64,000 nucleotides of DNA from Syncephalastrum monosporum B8922 (taxonomy: Eukaryota; Mucoromycota; Mucoromycetes; Mucorales; Syncephalastraceae), in contig JNEN01000885.1 of NCBI GenBank assembly GCA_000697355.1, forward strand, positions 124,001-188,000, given 5' to 3'. Of this stretch, positions 1 through 11,264 are shown piece by piece; within the stretch, counting starts at the first letter, position 1; each line of letters starts with the position of its first letter. A model generated the notes under the pieces. The model made no database searches. It was not told where the DNA came from and worked only from the letters and a program-made list of their open reading frames with translations. The position numbers and the translations under genes are program-made.

Positions 1-1652
1 TTGTATGCAAATGTCAAGCGGAACAGGCGCCGGGTCAGGCGAACGATACGCTGCTCCATTTTCTGAAGTTGTACTCGCACGGGTGCCATCGCATAAGCTG
101 ACTGCGGGTCGTCTGGCGGCAGCAGATGCGGGAAATGCGGCGTGTGACGCTCAAAGGCCACGAGTTCGTGCTGCATCGCATCGAGTGTATCCTCTTGGAG
201 AAAGTGAACATCGTCTATTTCGTCTTGAATTTGCCGCTGTTGTTGTTGGAGCAGCATCAGACGGTCGGATAGATCGACGGTGTCAATTGGATCGGGTTGA
301 CGTGTGCGGACAAAGGATGTCAGGAAAGCAGCACCCATGTGCAGGCCAGTCCAGTAGCAAAAGCTGGCCTGGGGGGAGGAATGGATCGGGAGAAGCGAAT
401 TGGAGGGGAAGGTCGAGAGGACGGGAGTGCGCGTGCCCGGGGTGGCATAGGTACTTCCTGCATATGACGAGTACAGCGAAAAGGTATCAACAGCGTCAAA
501 GAACTCATCAGAGGAGACCGAGTCGCTTCGCACGGGCCGTGCCACGTTCGGTGACGCGACAGGCGATGGCAAAGGAATTTCGGGTGGGGCGACTAAGGTG
601 CGCGTGCCATACTTCTGGATGACTTGGTCGGTATCAAACGTCCAATAGTAGGTATCTTTGCCACCGAGTTCTGCATATACGGTGAGCGAAGTCATAGGAT
701 ATATGATCTAGCACGAACCTTCCAAGAGACTATCGGGATCGACAATTTCCAGTATTTCTTTTGCAGACGGAAAACTGATCCTGCTCCGGGCTTGGTCGCT
801 CAAGAGATACTTGACCATTTGCCACAGACCTTGGTACATCCAGCCAAAGTTCATGACGTAAATCGAGCCCATGAAGCCCGGGAAGCGGTTATCCATCATG
901 CTAATGAGTGTTTGTATCAATTGAGCTTCCTACAAACAAGGGAGCCGAATGAGTTCGCCGTATGCTCTACAAAGTATGAATGTATGTATGTATTCATGAT
1001 CACTTACGACGGGGATGAAGGGCGCCTTGCCGATATCGATGATGACGACCATCTGTGACACCAATGCAGGTTCGATGCCTTTCTGTTCTCGGTCGTGCGT
1101 GATGTCACGCATAATTTTCCGGGCGATCTCCATGACAAGGCAGGCGTAGGGTTGGATGTATTCTGTCAAGGACCGGGTTTTGTCGCTGAACTGAGGAAAG
1201 TGCCGCATCCGAACCACGGCCATGGGTCGTCCGAGCTTGTCTTGGCCGCGGAAGAAGGCAAAGCCGCCTTCAAAAAACTCGTGCGCAACGGATTCCCAAG
1301 TCATGGCCGCTACGCCATTGTCTCGTCGCCATTGCACGGTGTCCAGCAGAGCATCGTACGCTTTCTGCTCATCAAACTCGAAGTTGCGAAGGAAGCGGAA
1401 TATGTTGACTAGCACAGAGACGAAGGAGAAGGGCGAGGTGAGTATGGATCGAGATCGATCGAAAACAATATCCAGTAGGCTAAATTTACCATGATCTTGC
1501 AGAAAAGAGCAAGCGTCCTGTGTTTCGAGAGGAGAGAGGTCGAGGGTGTGTAGGGCTTGCTGGAGCTTGTTGGAGAGGCCGGCAATGATATTCTTGTGTT
1601 CTTTGTACTGTGAATTGAGAAGTACGGCTTTCTCTCGGAGCAATGGAAGCAT
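1..1652 (-). CDS. CRAL-TRIO (Sec14-like) lipid-transfer protein, C-terminus cut by window edge
   Basis: Sec14-family proteins bind and exchange phospholipids or sterols between membranes. Exons read on the minus strand: 1490-1652, 1008-1408, 719-929, 423-670, and 368 down past the left edge. Removing the first intron joins QDHVNIFRFLRNFEFDEQKA, a typical CRAL-TRIO_N helix. The lipid-binding lobe follows, with DKLGRPMAVVRMRH, VVIIDIGKAPF and NFGWMYQGLWQMVKYLL. The start at 1652 is the first ATG in frame; the frame also stays open upstream without an ATG, so an extra 5' exon is possible. After the lipid domain come a Ser/Pro-rich linker, a short hydrophobic stretch (SFCYWTGLHMGAAFLTS) and a Gln-rich coiled coil that is still open at base 2. 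The intron at 369-422 starts GTCCTC, an unusual donor, so that junction is uncertain; the lipid domain is not. Confidence 0.85.
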
Positions 1653-2464
1653 GTCGACGAAAGAAAGGTCCACTCGCGCACGCACACAGACGCTGCGTTT
1701 CACCACTTTCCTACTTTGGTGATGTGATCATTCGCCCCGGGGCAACCCCCTCACCTCGCTTCGCTTCTAATTCCCGCCAAAACAGCCTTTATTTGTTGTA
1801 CCCTATTTGCTATCTCTCCTCTGCCCTCTACATGCAGTATATAATAGACAGTATACAGTAGTATACTGTCAAGAAAGCACACTTCTCTACAGCCCCTTGC
1901 TTATTAAGACTAGCCCTTCGTCACATCCATTCTCGCCGTAACGGAAACGCGATACTACGACTGTCTTGCGCTCATCACACGATTGTTTGTTTATCCCTCT
2001 ACTTGCTGAGCCAGATCACGCGCAATCCACCCCTTCTGATAGCCCAGCCCGTGAGTACCCATCATGGACGTAGACAAAGCAAGAGCAAGTGACGCTGTAC
2101 GTGCTCTTGCCGTCATGTCCACTCCCTTTGTCATACCAGTATATGCTATGCCCTTGTATGACATCATAGACCACCAGAGGCACCTAGATAGGATGATATC
2201 ATTACGTCCGTGAGCAAAAGAAGTCTAAGCAATGACACCAGATGTTCCATCCGAAAGACAGCATTGAATCCAGACATTTGACATTAATACTTCTATTTAC
2301 AATTTAATGCATGTTAAGTATTCGAGCATGTTGGACGTGGATACTTGGTGGACAAGTAATAAACGACAACATTCCATGTTTGTTTCTCTGGCAAGTCGGG
2401 AAGAAATTGAGCTACCGCCGAACTGGCGTGAGGTTTGAGTAGGTTGTTTCTTTTCCGGTTGCAA
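1653..2464. other. Intergenic region, divergent promoters
   Basis: No gene seen. It separates the divergently transcribed CRAL-TRIO and SH3-EH genes. The ATG at 2064 opens only a short frame. The stretch around 1835-1870 is AT-rich, with the near-repeated units tatactgt and acagtata forming a small inverted repeat. No transcription-factor site is distinctive enough to call. Confidence 0.5.
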
Positions 2465-4315
2465 ATGAAGGCCAAGGCGTTGTTTGATTGCCAAGCGGAT
2501 GACTTTGGCGAATTGTCTTTCACAGAAGGCGACATTCTTGTCGATGTCAAGGCTTCGGCAGAGGAGGGTTGGTATGAAGGGCGGATTCAGCACAGCAACC
2601 GACGCGGTCTCTTTCCTTACAACTACGTCGAGTTCTTACCCGACACTCCCCCATCCGCCCTCTCTTCTTCGACTTGGTCCGTCATTCAGAACGAGAACGA
2701 GAACGAGGCCCAGAAAGAAAATGACAACGTTATTAAAGAAAAGAATGAGAACAAAGAAAACAAAAAGGTTGATCCTTTTGAACTCGCCATGGCAAGGCCA
2801 AGGCAACCATCCCAATCGCAAAACCAACAACCACAACAACCACAACAACAGCTCAAGCAGCGGAAAGAACCCGTCTTTGCATTGAATCCTATGGCTACGG
2901 CTGCACCCAAGCCGTCTGTGGGTCCCAAGCCCAGCGTGGCAGCCAAACCAGTCCAGCTCATACGACCGAAACCCTCCTCCATGAACAAAGCACCCGCACT
3001 CAAACAGCAGTCGTCCTTGCCTCTCCTCACAACAACAACAACAACAAAGACACAGGACGACGACGACGTTGAAGAGGCCGACGGATACCAGCTCGTCAAG
3101 CCGAGCATGTTGCGCCAACAGGGCAAAATCATGCCTGTCATCAAACCGTCTTCGACACCGCCACCTCCGTCTTCGTCTACCTTATCTTCTTTACCATCCC
3201 AGTCGCCATCGCAGTCGCAGTCGCAGTCGCAGGCACCCAAACTCAAGCCCAAACCAGCCCAGGCCAAGCAGGTGCTTCCGACAAAAGGAAAACCTGACCT
3301 CAAGCCTCTCGTGAGACCTGCCGTTTCTTCTTCCTCTTCTTTTTCGTCGTCTTCGTCTTCGTCGTTGTTGAGCCAAGTCCCAGCCGCAAGCAATCCTGCT
3401 CCGCGTCTTCCATCCCGCCCCTCTGCTGCCGCACGCCGCCCACGGTCAAACGCACGTAGATCGCCTGCCATGACGCCCACTTCTTCTTTGACGCCGTCCT
3501 CTTCCTCTTCCCCTTCCCCTTCTCTGTCTCCGGCTCCCTCTTCTTCGCCTACGCCCGCTTCGACTCTTGCACGATCGCCCTCGCCTCCCATGAGCAAACC
3601 CACGCTCGCGAGCAGGGCCGCCTCTCCACGCGCCTCGCCTTCCGTGCCACCCGTCAAACGCGTGCAGTCGCCGTTCATGGCCGCAAAGCCGACGCCGTCT
3701 CTGTCGCCACCTAGGCCCGCTCCATCCGCGTCGTCCGCCTCGCAAGCACCCGCAGTGCGACCCAAACCCGCCCAGCTCCTCAACAAGCCCTCCCCGCGTA
3801 TCAACAAGACTCGCAGTGCCTCCAGCCCGCAACAGCCTCCGCCCTCGCTCCCACTGCGGAGTGCCGCCCATACACCTTCTTCTACCAATGCACCTTCTAC
3901 CAATGCACCTTCGCTGCCTGTGCGTCCTTCCGCCGTCCGCGCGCGCTGGCCGCCACCCGCCCAGCAGCAATACGAACCAGCCGTGTCGGTGGATCTGAAG
4001 CCCACCGCGAGCGCGAGCGCCGTCCTGCCCCGCACTCGCTCCCAATCCAACGGCTGGTCCGCCGAGAAAAAGACACCGCCGCTCCCGCCGCCGTCCCGGG
4101 ACGACGCCCGCTATGAAGCCTTGTTTGACAGAATCCACGACGACGGCATCGTCGATGCGCTCACCGCCAAGCTGATCTGGCAGCGCAGTCGTGTACCAGA
4201 CGAAACGCTCGCGCGTATATGGCAGCAGTGCGATCCACACAATGCAGGTTTATTGGATAAAAAGGCGTTCGTCAAGGGCATGCGCAGCATTGACGCCTTC
4301 CTCCTCGCCCATTAG
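2465..4315 (+). CDS. SH3 plus EH domain endocytic adaptor-like protein
   Basis: Single-exon gene, 616 residues. The first 60 residues form an SH3 domain (ALFDCQADDFGELSFTEGDI, then GWYEG, and RRGLFPYNYVEFL), which binds proline-rich ligands. The last 80 residues form an EH domain: LTAKLIWQRSRVPDETLARIW followed by an EF-hand-like loop DPHNAGLLDKKAF. EH domains bind NPF motifs in endocytic proteins. The 450 residues between are low-complexity Ser/Pro/Gln/Lys, full of PxxP patterns, and look disordered. The frame is open 30 bases upstream, but 2465 is the first ATG and begins directly at the SH3 domain. Both domains are typical of actin-linked endocytosis; the exact orthologue is unclear. It resembles neither Pan1, Ede1 nor intersectin in layout. 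Confidence 0.85.
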   Translation: MKAKALFDCQADDFGELSFTEGDILVDVKASAEEGWYEGRIQHSNRRGLFPYNYVEFLPDTPPSALSSSTWSVIQNENENEAQKENDNVIKEKNENKENKKVDPFELAMARPRQPSQSQNQQPQQPQQQLKQRKEPVFALNPMATAAPKPSVGPKPSVAAKPVQLIRPKPSSMNKAPALKQQSSLPLLTTTTTTKTQDDDDVEEADGYQLVKPSMLRQQGKIMPVIKPSSTPPPPSSSTLSSLPSQSPSQSQSQSQAPKLKPKPAQAKQVLPTKGKPDLKPLVRPAVSSSSSFSSSSSSSLLSQVPAASNPAPRLPSRPSAAARRPRSNARRSPAMTPTSSLTPSSSSSPSPSLSPAPSSSPTPASTLARSPSPPMSKPTLASRAASPRASPSVPPVKRVQSPFMAAKPTPSLSPPRPAPSASSASQAPAVRPKPAQLLNKPSPRINKTRSASSPQQPPPSLPLRSAAHTPSSTNAPSTNAPSLPVRPSAVRARWPPPAQQQYEPAVSVDLKPTASASAVLPRTRSQSNGWSAEKKTPPLPPPSRDDARYEALFDRIHDDGIVDALTAKLIWQRSRVPDETLARIWQQCDPHNAGLLDKKAFVKGMRSIDAFLLAH

Positions 4316-4397
4316 AAACGTAGAAATCTTCTATGGGATAGTCTATTATGCGCTCATCTACACTATCTATAAACACACACACATACACACACCCTTA

Positions 4398-6228
4398 CTA
4401 CCGCTTTTTGGTCTTGACTTGGATATGCAATCGAACCCAATTCTTGCCCAGCGCCTGTCGGATTTCTTCCCGGGCGTTCTCAATCACTTGGTTAATCACG
4501 CTGCCGTTGGAGCCCACCACGATCTTGTGCTGGCTGTCGCGTTCGACATACACGGTTTGGTCGATCCGGAGTCCGCCGTTCGGCAGCTCCTTCCAGCCCG
4601 TATTCTCTTGGCGCAGCATGTAGGGCAGGTATTGATGCAGTCGCTTGAAGAATTCGACTCGGATCAGCTCTTCCACTTTCTTCAGGTCCGGCATGTCGGC
4701 CTTTTGCTCTGCTGGGTATATCCACGCGCCGGGCTTGCTCGTCTCAAACAGTTGTTGCTGGAACGCCACGCGGAGGTGAGTTACGACGGTCCCGCATATA
4801 AACTCCTTTTGATATACATACTTTAACAGGTGCGATGCCTTGGCCGGTCAGGGCAGACAGGTACCGTACACCCGTGACGCAGCCGCACGCTTCCAGATAA
4901 CGATTCAACACAGGATCCAGCGCGGCCTTGCCTCCTTCGATCAAGTCCAGCTGTAGATTATTACCATCACGCTTAGTATTTGTGTTGCCAAAGTGTCACC
5001 TCCCAAAAACCAAACTATTTTTACCTTGTTAAAGACCAGGGTCAGGGGTGTGTCTTTTAAGCGCTCCATCAGGTATTCTTCGACCTTGGTTCCTGCACCA
5101 CCTTGCAGCGCCCAGGCGGAATCCACCACCCATAATACTACTCTCTCCTATCAGTGCCATGCCAAACCCTGCCTATGCGTCGAACGTACCGTGGTCCGCT
5201 TCGTCCAACGAGCGCCAGGATGAAGTCACCAGGGTCCGATTCATGCGCGCGTGTCGATTGTCAGGGATCACGCCCGGAGTATCCAAAAAGATCTGGCAAA
5301 GCCCAGTCAATCGAAACATTCACCTTCCAAAGCAAGGCACAATCAAAGCCAGAGCCCCCCCCCCAAATTGACCACTTACCACTTGATGGTTGCCTTCGGT
5401 CAGGACACCGAGAACGCGTTCTCGCGTGGTATGCGCCTTGGGTGACACGACCGAGACGGACTCACCCACAAAACTGTTGATCAAGGTGGATTTGCCAGCG
5501 TTGGCTGCGCCAATCACGGCCACGCGCAAGACGTGCGGGTTCTCAGGCTGGACAATGTCCTTGGCAACCTTGACAAGGCGGGTATGGATATCGGCGGGCT
5601 GACGCCACCTATCGGCGGACTCTTGCAATGCATCAAGGTCGTAGTCTCTGTTCTTGTGGGGTTGCAGCACCAGCTCGCGGCGCACCTGTCGCTCGTGCTG
5701 ATGGCTGTCGATGGTCTTCATCATACGCTCGAGCACACGCGCCTCGGGCTCCCGTGTTGTATCGAACGAGTACATTTCATGCTCCATATGCTGTTGCGCA
5801 CTACGCCGATAATCCTGCTGGTTTTCATAGTTCCATCTTGATGCAGGGTCTCTGACCGGATGATAGTCGTCGTCTGGGTCGTCTCGCCATCGTCTAGGCT
5901 GCCTCCGATCCATCGTATCACTGTCGCTGAGCTGACCCATGCGGTTGTGGCTTTCACCCATGTACGCTGCCGTTATAGGTTCATTTTTGACTGTAAAACG
6001 TTTCACACCGTCTCTTCCAGGCCGTACTTGCTCCTTGATGTCTTTCCATCTGCTGACGATTTCACTTGCGTTGCCGTGGGGTGATCGGAATGGTTTACGA
6101 GGAGGACCCAGACGAGCACCCTTTGACGGCTTGATAAGGTCCAGCGGGATACCCGCTTGTCGCTTAGCCTTCGACATTATAGAGTAGCACCGCTGGCCCT
6201 GACTCGCCGAACCTCGTGCAAACATCAT
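4398..6228 (-). CDS. Era-type GTPase with KH domain, probably mitochondrial
   Basis: Era GTPases bind small-subunit rRNA and assist ribosome assembly; the eukaryotic form (ERAL1) works in mitochondria. Five exons: 5380-6228, 5190-5292, 5025-5140, 4822-4950, 4398-4757, giving 518 residues. G1 is GAANAGKS near residue 245, the switch region AHTTRERVLG follows, G3 is DTPG, G4 is FNKLD (joined across an intron) and G5 is SALTG. The last exon is the KH-2 domain, with the motif VVGSNGSVINQVIENAREEI near its end. The N-terminus has about 240 residues before the G domain, basic at first and then Arg/Asp/Gln-rich, much longer than bacterial Era; it presumably includes a mitochondrial presequence. Two consecutive ATGs lie at the start (6228 and 6225). 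It is transcribed in the same direction as the downstream-numbered Bmt2 gene, 187 bases apart. Confidence 0.92.
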
Positions 6229-6415
6229 GGCAATTGATCAATCGAGAAAAAACAGCAAAGGGAGAAAAAAAAAAAAACAAAAACTCAACAGGAAAATCGA
6301 ATTGCCTAAAATAGAAGGCTGGCGGTTTCATGCATTTGAAGTGCGCTGCAAACTGTCGATATTGTAAAAAAGATGAAAGGAGGGAGGGTATATATTAAAA
6401 GCATTCGCTCATGCA

Positions 6416-7270
6416 CTATAATGAACCGAGGACAATGGCAAAATTGTTGCGCTTGCCGCCTTCTTTGCCAGGCAGCATTGTCTTCTTCCACTCAGGCACT
6501 TTGCGCGGCGGCTTTGTGTCAAGTTCAAACAAATAGTAGGCCAGCTTGTTTGAAAAGTGGTGCTCGATGCAGCGTGAAAATCCAATGGATTGCATCATCG
6601 CCAGTAGATGCTCGTGCGACATATACCTTGAGTTTGTGATGCAAGGCAAGGGAACCACAAAAAATAGAAGTCGTGTCTCGCTATCAGGCAGCAATAGTCG
6701 CCGTGCCTGCATGAGCATCTCTCCTACAAGGTGTAAATTATCTTCATTCAGCATTGCCTTTTTCATAACATCCTCTTTTTTACCTCTGTCTTTGGGATCT
6801 CCCGCAAAGTTGACGACCAGACTTAGAGAGATGATATTGAACTTTGTCGCCGTCGACATGCGCAAGAGATCCTGCTCTTGGATACGCGGGTCCTGGGGAT
6901 GCAAGTCGATGGGCTTGGCGTGGATCCACCCGTATCGCGCATAATTATCTGGCCGTACTGCTCCCACGTCCAGTAACTGCAAACCGTCCTTTCGATAGCC
7001 GTGCTTTTCCATAGTCTGAATCAGCCATTTGGAGGAATCACCCCCGCGTTGTTTGCTCTGGCCGAGCTGAGACGCTCGCTGGTACCAGTCGATACCGCCC
7101 ATGCTCTCCATTTCGGCTCGGATCGTCTCGATGCGCGGATCGTTGGGCTCGCATTTTGTCAGCTCTTTGTTGAGTACATGGTAGCGTCGTATCAGACGGG
7201 CGGTCTCCGCCGAAGAGTGCTTGAAGGAGGGCTGACTGCGCTGGGTGATGGGTCGCTTCAACTTTGGCAT
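6416..7270 (-). CDS. BMT2: 25S rRNA adenine-N1 methyltransferase Bmt2-like
   Basis: Intronless, 284 residues. The family (yeast Bmt2; human relative SAMTOR) transfers a methyl group from S-adenosylmethionine; yeast Bmt2 modifies an adenine of 25S rRNA in the nucleolus. Visible family hallmarks are GGIDWYQRASQLGQSKQRGG near residue 55, followed by SSKWLI, the Rossmann motif LLDVGAV, the segment WIHAKPIDLHPQDPRIQEQD that carries the acidic SAM-binding end of strand 2, and FNIISLSLVVNFAGDPKDRG. The start at 7270 (MPKLKRP) fits the family; the frame is open further upstream but that part is poorly conserved in character. The ATG lies only 63 bases from the ATG of the divergent glutaredoxin-like gene, so the two share a promoter region. 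Confidence 0.9.
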   Translation of the reverse strand: MPKLKRPITQRSQPSFKHSSAETARLIRRYHVLNKELTKCEPNDPRIETIRAEMESMGGIDWYQRASQLGQSKQRGGDSSKWLIQTMEKHGYRKDGLQLLDVGAVRPDNYARYGWIHAKPIDLHPQDPRIQEQDLLRMSTATKFNIISLSLVVNFAGDPKDRGKKEDVMKKAMLNEDNLHLVGEMLMQARRLLLPDSETRLLFFVVPLPCITNSRYMSHEHLLAMMQSIGFSRCIEHHFSNKLAYYLFELDTKPPRKVPEWKKTMLPGKEGGKRNNFAIVLGSL

Positions 7271-7333
7271 GGAAGAAAAAGAAGGCAAGAGTGGCTTTTG
7301 GAGTCGCGCCTCTTTTCTTTTTAAGCATAAAGG

Positions 7334-7718
7334 ATGGCATCGCGTAAGGTGGCATTGACCCTCTTCTCGTCGAGCACTTGCTCTCTTTGCACAACCGCAA
7401 AGCAAGTCATTGAAAAAGTGCAGAAGCAGGTAATAACAAAGGACAAAATAGCAGATTATTGGCTGCCCTCTACATCACTCACACCTCACGCCAATTTTTG
7501 TTGTTAACATCCAGCACCCGTTCCAACTGTCAGTGCTGGATATCCACAAGGATGATGCGTGTCCCAAAGAGTTGGCGGAAAAATACGTGTTTGATATTCC
7601 TGTGGTGCACTTGAACGACCAGTTTCTGACGCAACACCGCGTGCAAGAAGATTCGCTTTTGGCAGCCATCAAACGGTTTGAGCAGACCGGCCAAGTCGAG
7701 AAAATCAAATCCTCCTGA
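7334..7718 (+). CDS. Glutaredoxin-like protein (DUF836 / YDR286C type)
   Basis: Two exons, 7334-7429 and 7515-7718, joined in phase 0 to give 99 residues. The N-terminus LTLFSSSTCSLC carries a CxxC redox pair in the position of the glutaredoxin active site. The joined sequence continues with the strand FQLSVLDI and then KYVFDIPVVHLND, which contains the cis-proline element typical of thioredoxin folds. This matches the short glutaredoxin-like family of fungi and bacteria whose substrate is not established. The C-terminus KRFEQTGQVEKIKSS is a plausible final helix. It is divergent from Bmt2 with only 63 bases between start codons. Confidence 0.85.
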
Positions 7719-8421
7719 GGAAAGTAAAAGCGCCGCTCCTCGATGGCAACACAAATAACAGCTTTGCAGCCTGCTTAAATTTCCACGCGCGCTGTGTTCT
7801 AATAATATGACTGATGGACATGACATTTCTTTTCTTTGAATCTCCCTTTGGGCTGCATAAGCCATCTCGTTTTACTATATTGAGATCTTACGAAATGCGA
7901 ATATCAGAATATCCTGTTCGCGTCCATACGATGGGTTTGACACGATCAATGGACGGACGGAGTCCACAAAGCACCGATCCTTTTTTTTTTCTTTCGGCTA
8001 ATAGCACGTTCGATCCGCGATTGGAGGGACCGCGGTTGCACAATCTGGTCTATAGTTTCTTTTTCCAGCTTTTTAATCGTAAACGTTGTAATACAAGAAA
8101 AAAAAAAAAGAAAAGTGTGAGGGAATCATTCGGCGTTATGCTTCGGCAGATGTGGCGTGGAGGGGTACAGTAAGCGGTGGTGGGGTAAAAATGGTGTGGG
8201 TAATAATGGCGATGACGCATCACTCAAGAGTTAAAAATATATCATCCTTTCGATGGTGGTATGGCGTGAGGGAGTGCGTACAATTGTCCGTGCGAGTGCA
8301 AAACCGGTTGCCCGTCGCATGGTGTACTGTTGTTGTCGTTGCTGTTACTATTGTTACTGTTGCTACTGTTGTCGTTGTGTTGTGTTGTGTTCGATGAAAA
8401 GGTATGCTGATAATAGATGAT
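7719..8421. other. Convergent 3' region without a gene
   Basis: It lies between the 3' ends of the glutaredoxin-like gene and the G-gamma gene. It contains mononucleotide runs (T10 near 7980, A11 near 8100) and GTT/GTC-rich imperfect trinucleotides near 8330-8390. No coding potential beyond short chance frames. Confidence 0.5.
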
Positions 8422-8749
8422 TTACATGATGGAGCAACAGCCGCCACCCGACGCTGGTGCAAATGGATCGTCCTTCTTGTCGATAGGACCCCACACAGAC
8501 GGCAGCATGGGGTCTTTGGTGCTCTTGCAGTGGTCGATCAATCTATGGCGAGTGTGAGAGAGTCATGGAGTATATCAACACGCTGAGTCAGGAAACGCAA
8601 ACGCACCTTGAAGAAGCTTCGGAGACGGTGGTTCTTGGAATGTCGAGCAACTCGCGCAAGCGCTGGTTGTACTCCAACAGTCGGTTTAGCTTTGCCTCGG
8701 AGAGGTTCTGAGTGCGTCGTGCATTGAGGGGGCTATAGCCCATGGCCAT
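8422..8749 (-). CDS. Heterotrimeric G-protein gamma subunit
   Basis: Two exons, 8607-8749 and 8422-8542, giving 87 residues. Gamma subunits pair with G-beta at the plasma membrane in pheromone and nutrient signalling. The sequence shows the expected helix (LSEAKLNRLLEYNQRLRELL), then LIDHCKSTKDPMLPSVWG with the conserved DP.LPS..G segment, and a C-terminal GGGCCSIM. That end is a CaaX box (CSIM) preceded by another cysteine, as expected for prenylation plus palmitoylation. Splicing joins S-R-L-I across the intron in frame. The start at 8749 (MAMGYSPL) is preferred; the next ATG is two codons later. The frame continues upstream, but that part is not gamma-like. Confidence 0.95.
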
Positions 8750-9169
8750 GGCGGAAGATGAACAAAAATAAGGAAAAGGAAGAGAAAGAGGCAAAAACCC
8801 GTGCACAGAACCTTCTGAGCCTGTTCTGCTCTCTCTCTTCTGGGAGGCAATTCAAACACCGTCCTCCATCACTTTCATCGACTTTTTTCTTCTTGCCTTG
8901 CCTCTTTAGTCTCACATTGCATATCATAAAAAGGTGCATTTTCAATGTCGTCCCTCATAAATCAAGCATTCTGCTGGAGTGCCCTCGAGATATACTTGCT
9001 TGCTTGCTCTTCCCTATTTGTGATCTCCGGCTCATCCTCCATATTTGTCAGTGTGTTTGTTACGTGCATTCCCAGACGTTGGCGTGCCCTGAATTTGACG
9101 CACATTAAAATAAAACTCTTTGAAGAAAAAAGAGCATGTAAGCGCTGCTTTTCTCTATCCATATGTCAT
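8750..9169. other. Upstream region of G-gamma and 3' side of the MFS gene
   Basis: No gene seen. The 200 bases upstream of the G-gamma start are pyrimidine/purine biased, with long CT runs on one strand, common in fungal promoters and 5' leaders. Confidence 0.45.
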
Positions 9170-11264
9170 TTATCTATCTTGGCTTTTATCGACATACGAT
9201 GTGCCGTGTTCTTTCTCCTGCTGCAATCGCTTGAGGCGCCAGCGGGGTCCAAAAATAATAAGGACAGGAATCAAACAGCTTGCAGCGACAAGGACTAGGG
9301 CGTACACTGTGAAGCAAATGCCGACACCAAGGTAATCGATGCCTGGCCCCACCGTCTCGGAATAAATTAAGCTTAAACAAAAGGGATTCGTCAGTTCCTA
9401 CGAAGGGAGCAAAAGAAGACTTTTTACATGATGACAGAGCGCGTTACACTGGCGCAGGCTGAAATGGAAGCGGCCTGCCCAGGGAAGAGATCAATCAAAA
9501 GCACTGACACAGAAGAATACACGTTATAGTTATTGAAGGCGCCTATAAGCATGAGAAAATAAGTACCGATAGAAACAGCATGACCTTTGTAAAATATTGC
9601 GTACATATACTTTGTAATATGATGGGTGCACTGATATGCACTTTTTTTGCTATGCACCACCCAAAGCCCGCGATCGACAGTTCATTGACAATGACGTTCC
9701 ACCAGTTATGACTGAGACGCGCTCGAAAGAGGGGAAAATTGCCCGCGATGTTATTACTCGCGACTCCTGTATCTTTTTCGCCGTGGATGTGCTTCTCTTG
9801 GTAGTCGTTTACGTACCGCGCATAATAGCGATCCAGCAATGGGCCCATAATTACAGGCCCTAGCAAGAGACCCGCTTCTCGACCGATAAATGTCAGTGCA
9901 ACTTGAAGATCATCGAGACCATAGTAATCAGCAAATAGCGTCGACGACGCTGTCATCATGGTCATATTAGTCGCTGAGAAGCAGCTCAATAGTTGAATGC
10001 ATAGCGCGTCCGGGTAGAGCAAAAAGCGAAGCGAGGCCGTTATGTTAGGCACGTAACAAAAGCGTGATCGCAGGGAAGATGTCTCCGTATCGTTCTTGCT
10101 TATCTCGGTTTCGTTGATGTCCGTTTTCTCCTTGTTCAGAGAGGTAAATATAGGTGCTGTGTCGTGACCGCTGCCGTTTCCCACGAGAGCCCGTAATGTT
10201 TCGGGGACAAAAAGTATGAAAAGCACTAGGAAGGCGAAAACAATAAGCGCAAAGACAGAAAATATCCAGCCTAAAAATATACAATCTATCGTAAGTTATC
10301 TCTCTTTTTTTTTGTCATATGATAAACGTATGCGTGCAACGCAACTTACGCCAGCCAATTGCTTCAGAAATGGCACCACTTATTAAAGTAAATGTAAGGG
10401 GCATTGTCAACCTCACTACGTTGTAGACAGCGATATAGCGCCCTCGTCTATCATGAATGAGCAGCTATACATATTCATAGATTGAGTTATAAACTTACTT
10501 CGATGGCACTATTATATCGCTCATGATGCCGTCACCTAAATAAAATGGAAAGTAGGCGGATCATTCTTATTATGGGGGGGGGGTTGAAAGAAAAGCGTGC
10601 TTACTTATGCATAGCGTAGCGGATATCCCAACGCCTTGTACGGCGCGCATTGCTAAAAGCGTTGCCATACTGGGTGCACGTGACGCGCCAATGGAGCCGC
10701 CGATGTAGATAGCACAGACAAAGACCATTGCGGGTCGCCGGCCCCACCGATCACTTATGGGACCCAATAGCATGGAACCTACAATAAATCCGATCATGCA
10801 TGTGCCAACAAGTGAATTGACCATGGTAACCGTAGTATTGAACTCCTGCAGGGATAGACACGTAGCAATAGAAATGTCAGTCGAAACGACTTCATACTAT
10901 ATGCTTCTGAGATATGCTGTATACGGACCTCACGGATGCTGCTAGCTGCGGGCAGGTGGCTGAAAGAAGTGACTTGCGCAAATGAGGATATCAAAGCTCC
11001 AACGCAGATGATAAATGCCTTGTATCGGGAAGAAAGAACACTGTATGGCTGTTCTTCAATGGTCAAGGTACCGATTGCTTTGTCTGGTTTGCTCTTGCCA
11101 TAAGTGCATGACGAGTCACCCATTTGTCGCTGTTCAATTTGGCTACTCATGTCGCTTATCGTATCTTGACGACTTCCATTATGTGAGAGATCCACAAGAG
11201 TAGAAGGGTTATCTGGAGCTCTTATTGAAGATTCATTTTCAGGAACTGTATTTTTCTCGCCCAT
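9170..11264 (-). CDS. Major facilitator superfamily transporter, DHA1-like
   Basis: Seven exons: 10929-11264, 10605-10845, 10499-10535, 10350-10447, 9611-10270, 9428-9542, 9170-9371, together 562 residues. MFS carriers of this type exchange solutes or drugs for protons across membranes. Loop 2-3 shows the signature GPISDRWGRRPAMV. TM4/5 reads AMRAVQGVGIS and SDIIVPSKRGRYIAVYN; TM6 ends in VPETLRAL. The second half has VGREAG-like FIGREAGLLLGPVIMGPLLDRYY and the late-helix motif LLIDLFPGQAASISA, characteristic of fungal DHA1 proteins. There is a hydrophilic N-terminus of about 80 residues and a large central loop. The first intron starts GTCCGT, an unusual donor; all other junctions are conventional. 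The substrate cannot be read from the sequence. Confidence 0.88.

Noticed and set aside
2686..4050. Long minus-strand frame of 454 codons over the SH3-EH gene
   Set aside because: Shadow of the codon-biased Ser/Pro/Gln-rich plus-strand gene; low-complexity Gly/Glu/Asp composition.
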